A DNA stretch of 8,783 nt, taken from assembly GCA_045540355.1 (NCBI GenBank), contig JAZQHB010000049.1, positions 1 through 8,783 on the forward strand. The letters run 5' to 3'. Shown in pieces: positions 1 through 6,500 of the stretch. The notes beneath the pieces are model-generated. The model did not search any database. It saw nothing but the letters and a program-made list of their open reading frames with translations, and had not been told where the DNA came from. Source of the DNA: RGIG2945 sp045540355 (GTDB lineage: Bacteria; Bacillota; Clostridia; Oscillospirales; Acutalibacteraceae). Every line of letters begins with the position of its first letter. The stretch's first letter is position 1. Position numbers and translations under genes: made by a program.

Positions 1-234
1 AACATTGAGGCGCAGGAGCTCAGCTCAGAGCTTGGCGGTACTCTGAAAAAGAAGCTCAATGCTCTTACGAAAAACGAAGAAGAGTTGACAGAAAAGCTAT
101 CCGCCGAAGAGAAGAAACTGTTCGAGAAATACACAAACTCATGCAACGAGTTTCTCAGTATGAGCACAGCTGACAGTTTTATCTCAGGCTTTCGCCTCGG
201 TGCGAAATTCACTCACGATGTATTTGTAAAATGA
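1..234 (+). CDS. DUF6809-like small protein, C-terminal part
   Basis: The frame is open from the first base to a TGA at 232-234 and gives 77 residues; the start lies outside the window. The visible part is highly charged and helical (KKKLNALTKNEEEL, then KLSAEEKKLFEKY) and ends in a short segment, FISGFRLGAKFTHDVF. An acidic/helical body followed by a 'FRLGA' helix near the C-terminus matches what I remember of the DUF6809 family, small proteins of Firmicutes mobile elements with no known activity. No catalytic motif, signal peptide or membrane segment is visible. It sits 13 bases upstream of tnpV with the same strand and similar GC (about 45-50%), so the two probably form one transcript. The coding frame is secure from codon use and the clean handover to the next ribosome binding site; the family name is a recollection and less certain. 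Confidence 0.7.
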   Translation, partial: NIEAQELSSELGGTLKKKLNALTKNEEELTEKLSAEEKKLFEKYTNSCNEFLSMSTADSFISGFRLGAKFTHDVFVK

Positions 235-238
235 AGGA
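233..238 (+). promoter_or_regulatory. Ribosome binding site of tnpV
   Basis: GAAGGA overlaps the stop of the preceding gene and lies 9 bases before the ATG at 248. It is the only purine-rich Shine-Dalgarno candidate at the right distance, and it supports the ATG at 248 as the tnpV start and translational coupling with the upstream gene. Confidence 0.6.
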
Positions 239-246
239 CGGTATAA

Positions 247-597
247 TATGAACATAGAATACAGACAGGTAGGAGATTACAAAATCCCGAACATCAGACT
301 TCCGGAGGAGGAGAACGTTACTCTTGGCAGGTACGGTATGATGAGGATGAAATTCCTGCAGCAGAACAAGTCGGGAATGTATATGCTTCTGATAACCAAG
401 GGTACATTGATGAGAACGCTCAAGAAGACCGAGGACGAAGCGAACGAGATGCTGGAACACCTGACAGAACAGATGATGAAAGCTCAGGGCGTGACAGAAC
501 AGCTCAAGGAGAACAATCAGATGCTTTGGGTGCAGATGATGAACAACATACGTCACTCAGCGGAGGAGATAGTTCTCAAGGAACTGATTTACAGTTA
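247..597 (+). other. Stop-free frame overlapping all of tnpV, continuous with the helicase ORF
   Basis: In the -1 frame relative to tnpV, the last stop is TAA at 244-246. From 247 there is no stop until the helicase terminator at 8353. The other alternative frame has three stops in its first 24 bases (TGA 249, TAG 255, TAG 270). Read in the open frame, the tnpV DNA encodes a strongly hydrophilic stretch, for example QEDRGRSERDAGTPDRTDDE around 418-477 and LGADDEQHTSLSGGDSSQG from 526, running into TDLQLSGHDF. This is the composition of a flexible linker, and it resembles the linker I recall between the N-terminal domain and the rest of full-length methylase-helicases of Firmicutes elements. 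No ATG, GTG or TTG occurs in this frame before the TTG at 526, so most of it is probably not translated here unless by frameshifting or from a rare start. Confidence 0.55.
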
Positions 598-598
598 A
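248..598 (+). CDS. tnpV: TnpV family transposon-encoded protein
   Basis: This 116-residue protein has the full length and layout I know for the TnpV family (named from Tn4451-type elements of clostridia). It has an N-terminal 'YRQVGDYKIPNIRLPEEE' strand region, then 'GRYGMMRMKFL', a central helical region (about residues 55-85) and the C-terminal signature MNNIRHSAEEIVLKELIYS. The biochemical role of TnpV is unsettled; an accessory or excisionase-like DNA-binding role has been suggested, and nothing here shows a catalytic site. The ATG is chosen because it is the first in frame, with GAAGGA 9 bases upstream. Leucine codons are mostly CTG (5) and CTC (3) against CTT (4), unlike the CTT/TTA-rich helicase gene that follows, and local GC is about 50% against 35-43% downstream. 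The last 73 bases overlap the annotated start of the helicase frame, and the helicase frame is open through the entire gene. No serine recombinase accompanies it within this window. Confidence 0.85.
   Translation: MNIEYRQVGDYKIPNIRLPEEENVTLGRYGMMRMKFLQQNKSGMYMLLITKGTLMRTLKKTEDEANEMLEHLTEQMMKAQGVTEQLKENNQMLWVQMMNNIRHSAEEIVLKELIYS
506..511 (+). promoter_or_regulatory. Possible ribosome binding site for the helicase ORF
   Basis: AAGGAG lies inside tnpV, 14 bases before the TTG at 526. The spacing is longer than ideal (5-9), and the site also encodes part of TnpV. It matters because TTG 526 is the only ATG/GTG/TTG in the helicase frame between the upstream stop at 244 and ATG 922. If this site is not used, the next plausible start loses about 130 residues that match the family. 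Confidence 0.3.
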
Positions 599-3500
599 GC
601 GGACACGACTTCAATGGCCGTGGAAGCGGCATTGACTATTATCACCAAGACAAAGAAAAAAATGAGCTTTTAAGAACTTATCTTCGCTCACATATTGATG
701 AAATCGCCACCTTCTATGAAAGTCATTCTGACAGAGAGGAACGTGGCGATTTTATTAAATCCTTCTTTACCTCCGAGCCTTATGAAATAACACTTTCAAA
801 CGGAGTAAAGGCAGGTATAGAAGCATATTCCGACGCTATACACTTTTTCAGAGGCGACAGAAACAATCCTGAAAGCGAAGTATGGGGACGATGGCACGGT
901 GTTGAAAGAGATATTTTCGGCATGATGCTTCTTGAAGAATGGACAGACCCGCAGGCACTTCTTTTGCCGAGTGCCGACATGCAGATAGAGTTTATCGGTG
1001 ATAAGGTAAAGGATGCCGTTCTTCCATTACCGCAGGCAGCTATCGACTATATTCTTGGTGTAGGAAGTGGTTTCAGTGAAGGTAAGATGCGTATTTACCG
1101 ACACTTTTCTGAAAGTCTGTCAAAGGAAGAAAATATCAAGTTTCTCAAAAATGAATACGGTACAGGCGGTCACACCGATGCTATTCCCGGCACAGGTTAT
1201 TGGAACAGTCACGATGCTAAAGGCATTGAAATATCTGACCACTACAGTGTACCCGTAAGACGAGTTCTGTTTAAATGGAACTATGTTGAAAAGCGTATTT
1301 CAGAACTTATTAAGCTCGACAGATATTTAAGTCCCAAAGAAAAGGAAAAATATCCTCAATGGCTTGCCGAAAAAATACTTAAAGAGGCTGAATGGAAAAG
1401 AGAAAATGATATTCGCTCCTTCATAAATAAAGCTCCCGAAGAAGCGGAGCAGCTTAAAGAATACAGATACGAATACAAGCTCGGTGACACCGTATATATC
1501 GGTGCGGATGAATACAATATTGTTTCTCTTGAAAATCCCGTAATTTTAAGCGACAGTAAGTTTCCGCTGTTTACAAAAGAATTCTCAAAATCAGATTTTG
1601 AGAAAAAGGTTAAGGAAAACCCTGCAAACGAGCATCTGAGAATTGAAATTGAAACCGAAAGACCGATTTCTGCCGAACAGCACGAAGCAGAGGTTGATGA
1701 AAGCAATAAGCCGGACTTCATCCTTCAGTATGAGCAGACCAAAAAGGAAAACCCTGACGGTGTACTTCTTACACATATAGGACCCTTTTATTTTGCCTTC
1801 GGTAAGGATGCCGAAATTCTCGGTAGGTGTACTGGATATGTAGCAAAGAAAAAGAATTTCTACGGCAATGTCTTTATTCCTTACCTTCAGGTGCTTGATT
1901 TTAATCTCAGCTATTGCGAAAAGAAGCTTAATGAAAACAATGTAGGTCTTGTTGTGGCGGCATTGGACAAGGGTGTTATTGACAGGTATCCTGCACCGTC
2001 AGAAGATATTTTATCTATTCCCGATGAATTGGATGCCAACTATACTGATGCATTCTTTATCAATAAGGAAAACGGTAGCTTTGATTGGCTCTATTACAAT
2101 CCCGACGGTCATGACGGGAACGGACAGTTCGTTATTAACCACTTCTATCTTGCAGATGTATTTGAAGCCGCCGATGCTCATAAAGAAGCAGACGACTTTT
2201 TTGATTATCTCGGAACAGTTGCAAGACAAGAGCTTGCAGATAACGGTACCGAAGATTTCAGAAAAGCATTAGAGAGATTTCACGGTAATCCCGATTTGAT
2301 GGATTTAACAGATGAAACAATGATTTCAATTCTCTCTGCGGCACAGGAAATGGATAAACCTGTTCTTACCTTTGTTCAGCCTGAAACGGTAGAAACAAAG
2401 GTTTTGTATAATGTGCTTTCTGCACTGAGAATTGAGGATATAGAGCTTTCTTATGAGGACGGAACACTTGTTGCAAAGGATGAAAATAACACTTGGAAAG
2501 GCAGAGATTTCTATCGTTTCTTAACCGATGAAGTTTTTGTCTATGATAAAGACGGCGGTGTTCTCGGCTTGGATAATGAGCTCCTTGACAGCTTTAAGGA
2601 ATATGCAGACAAGCATAATATCTCATTGAAGGGTAACAACTTAACTCCGTTATACAAAAGCTACCTTAAGATTAAAGAGGAGAATCCTGATACCATTGTT
2701 CTCTATCAGGTCGGAGATTTCTTTGAAGCGTATAACGATGATGCGGAAAAGACTGCGGAAGCTCTTGACCTTATGCTCACATCAAGACCTATTGGAAATG
2801 ATGAACGAGCTCCGCTTGTCGGGTTTCCTAAGCACGCACTTGAAACATATATCAACCTTCTTAATGACAGAGGCTTTGATGTAACCGTATCATCGCTTGA
2901 AAACGGTGAGCGAAAGACGGTAACTATTGTTTCTCAAAACAAGGAAGCCCCCGTTGATAGTAAACCTATTGGCAGGATTGATTATCTTGGTGCTGGCGGT
3001 AAGGTGAGAGAAAGCATTGAGTACACAAGTGAACATAAATTCATTAAGGATATTAAGGAAGAAAATTACTACGGCGTACCAATGGAAATATATGTTTATG
3101 CCGATAAAGACGGTAAAACAATTTCTACTGATTTCCAAAGCTCTCTTGATCCACTTCCGCAAGGCTTTAAGATAATTCCAAGTCCGTACTTGGAACGAGC
3201 CGAAGAAGAAAAGACGGAAGAACTTACTGATGCAGACCTTATCGGTAAAGAGGTCATAATTGACGGTGATAAGTACATCATCGAAAGGATTGACCCCGTC
3301 TTTGGTGATGTGTCAATGAGGGACACCTCATCTTTTTATCCGATTAACCGTGTTGAGAAGATAAATTTTGTCCGTGAACACCTTGCAGAGCCGAAACAAA
3401 GCTACACAACTGAAAAGGTTGAAGAAATTTCGGGTGAAAAAAGCGGTCTGCCATATGATGTTGTTATACAGACAATTAAGACTGAAGAAACAGACCTTAC

Positions 3501-6500
3501 TCCGTCTTGGGAAAAGAAGGAAGAGCCTAAACCTAAACTTTTAAAGCCTGATGTTCCCGAAAGTCAGAAGCATAACTTTGTCATAACCGATGATAATCTC
3601 GGTGTCGGCGGTCTTAAGGCAAAATTCAGAGCCAATATGGATGCAATAAACCTTTTGCATAATCTTGAATTTGAAAACAGACTTGCTACACCCGAAGAAC
3701 AGGAAGTCCTTTCAAAGTATGTAGGCTTCGGCGGTCTTGCCGATGCCTTTGATGAAAGCAAGGAAAATTGGGCAGATGAGTTTAAGGAGCTTATCGTTAC
3801 TCTTTCTCCCGAAGAGTACGAAGCTGCAAGAGAAAGCACACTTACTGCTTTCTATACTCCTCCCGTTGTTATCCGTTCAATGTATGAAGCACTTACAAAT
3901 ATGGGCTTTAAGACGGGCAACATCCTTGAGCCTTCCTGCGGCGTCGGTAACTTTATGGGTATGCTTCCCGAAAGTATGAAGGACAGTAAGTTCTACGGTG
4001 TTGAGCTTGACAGTCTTACGGGCAGAATAGCTCAGCAGCTTTACCAAAAAGCAAACATAGCAGTACAGGGATATGAAAAAACAGACCTGCCCGACAGCTT
4101 CTTTGATATTGCTGTAGGCAATGTGCCTTTCGGTCAGTTTGGTGTTTCCGACAGAAAGTATAATAAGCATAATTGGCTTATACACGATTATTTTTTCGGT
4201 AAGACACTTGACAAGGTACGCCCCGGCGGTGTTATTGCTTTCATTACTTCATCGGGTACACTCGATAAAAGAAACTCCAATGTCAGAAAGTATATAGCAC
4301 AGAGAGCTGATTTTCTCGGTGCCATCCGTTTGCCCAACAACACATTCAAGGCTAATGCGGGAACAGAGGTAACCTCGGATATTATCTTCTTGCAAAAGAG
4401 AGATACCCTTGTAACCGAGGAGCCTGACTGGGTACATCTTGACCGTGATGAAAACGGAAACGAGTACAACAAATATTTCGTTGATCATCCCGAAATGGTG
4501 CTTGGCGAAATGGTTATGGAATCCTCTCAGTTCGGTCAGTCACTTACCTGTAAGCCTTATGAGGACAGAGAGCTTTCTGACCTTTTAAGTGAAGCGGTGC
4601 AGAACATTCACGCAGAGATAACAGAGGTTGAAATACAGGATGCGGGAGAAGCGGTTGATAATTCAATCCCCGCAGATCCCGATGTAAGGAATTTTAGCTT
4701 TACTGTTGTTGACGGTCAGGTGTATTACAGAGAAAACAGCCGTATGAATGCTGTTGAGGTTTCTGCAACAGCCGAAAGCCGTATCAAGGGTATGGTTGAG
4801 ATAAGAGATAGCGTCAGAGAGCTTATACAGCTTCAGACAGAGGATTATCCCGACTCGGCTATACAATCAGCACAGGAAAAGCTCAATGAGGTTTATGACC
4901 GATTTACAAAAAAATACGGCCTCATAAATTCGAGAGCGAACCGCTTGGTTTTCTCTGATGACAGCTCATATTATCTTCTTTGTTCACTTGAAGTTATCGG
5001 TGAAAACGGTGAGCTTAAAAGAAAAGCAGATATGTTTACCAAGAGAACAATTAAGCCGCATATTAAAGTCACCTCCGTAGAAACTGCAAGTGAAGCACTG
5101 GCCGTTTCAATCGGAGATAAAGCAAGAGTAGATATGCCGTATATGTGTTCTCTTTCGGGTAAAACTGAGCAGGAGCTTTTTGAAGAGCTTAAGGGTGCAA
5201 TCTTCCTTAATCCCTTACACACCCATGAGCATGACGGTCAGGACAAATATCTCACAGCAGATGAATATCTTTCGGGCAACGTCCGTGAAAAGCTGGCACT
5301 TGCCAAAAGAAGTGCAGAACTCTATCCCGAAGATTACAACATCAATGTTGAATATCTTGAAAAGGTACAACCGAAGGATTTGGATGCAAGTGAAATCTCT
5401 GTCCGTCTCGGTGCCACTTGGCTTCCTACTGATTATGTTCAGGATTTTATTTTTGAAACATTAAGAACTCCCCGATATTGTCAGTACAATATGAAGGTTA
5501 ATTTCTCACCGATAACGGGCGAATGGGCAATTAAGGGCAAGAGCCATGACCGAATGAATGTTATGGCGGAAAACACCTACGGTACACCGAGGATTAACGC
5601 CTACAAGATTATTGAAGACACTCTTAATCTTAAGGATGTCCGTATCTTTGACTATGTTGAGGATGAATACGGAAACCGTAAACCCGTTCTAAACAAAAAG
5701 GAAACTGCCATAGCACAGGGTAAACAGGAAATGATTAAGCAGGCTTTCCAGGATTGGATATGGAAAGACCCGGAGCGAAGAGAAAGGCTCTGCCGAATGT
5801 ATAACGATACATTCAACTCAATGAGAGCGAGAGAATATGACGGAAGTCATATAACCTTCAGCGGAATGAATCCTGAAATCAAATTGAGGGAGCATCAGGT
5901 GAACGCTGTTGCAAGAATTATGTATGGCGGCAACTCTCTTCTCGCTCATGTTGTCGGTGCAGGTAAAACCTTTACAATGGTTGCTGCGGCACAGGAAAGC
6001 AAGAGGCTCGGTCTTTGTAACAAGTCGCTTATCGTTGTACCTAATCACCTTACGGAGCAGTGGGCAACTGAGTATTTACAGCTTTATCCGTCTGCAAATA
6101 TTCTTGTAGCAACAAAGAAAGACTTTGAAACAAAGAACAGAAAGAAGTTCTGTGCGAGAATTGCTACGGGTGATTACGATGCTGTTATTATCGGTCACTC
6201 ACAGTTTGAAAAAATCCCAATCAGCATTGAAAGACAGAAGTATATGCTTGAACAGCAGATTGATGAAATCACCCTCGGCATTGAGCAGGCAAAGTATGAC
6301 AGAGGTGAAAAGTTTACCATTAAACAGCTTGAAAAAACAAAGAAATCCCTTGAGGTAAAACTTGATAAGCTCAATGACCAAAGCCGTAAGGACGATGTAA
6401 TCAACTTTGAAGAATTAGGCATTGACAGGCTCTTTGTTGACGAAGCTCATTCGTTCAAGAATTTATTTTTGTACACAAAGATGCGTAATGTCGGCGGTAT

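Noticed and set aside
242..247. TATAAT just before tnpV as a -10 promoter box
   Set aside because: No acceptable -35 box lies 16-19 bases upstream, and transcription would start inside tnpV. It looks incidental to the spacer.
248..598. Programmed -1 frameshift producing a TnpV-helicase fusion
   Set aside because: The frames are in the right relation, but I found no classical X-XXY-YYZ slippery heptamer in tnpV before its stop. It is kept only as a remote alternative to a TTG start.
1356..1721. Minus-strand open frames inside the helicase gene, such as 1356-1721 and 6906-7358
   Set aside because: They lie entirely within the confirmed helicase frame, have no ribosome binding signal or recognisable domain, and show low-complexity Ser/Phe/Leu-rich translations typical of antisense shadows.
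4120..4131. NVPF in place of NPPY/F as evidence of a dead methylase
   Set aside because: As I recall, this variant is typical of this methylase-helicase group, and motif I and surrounding motifs are intact.
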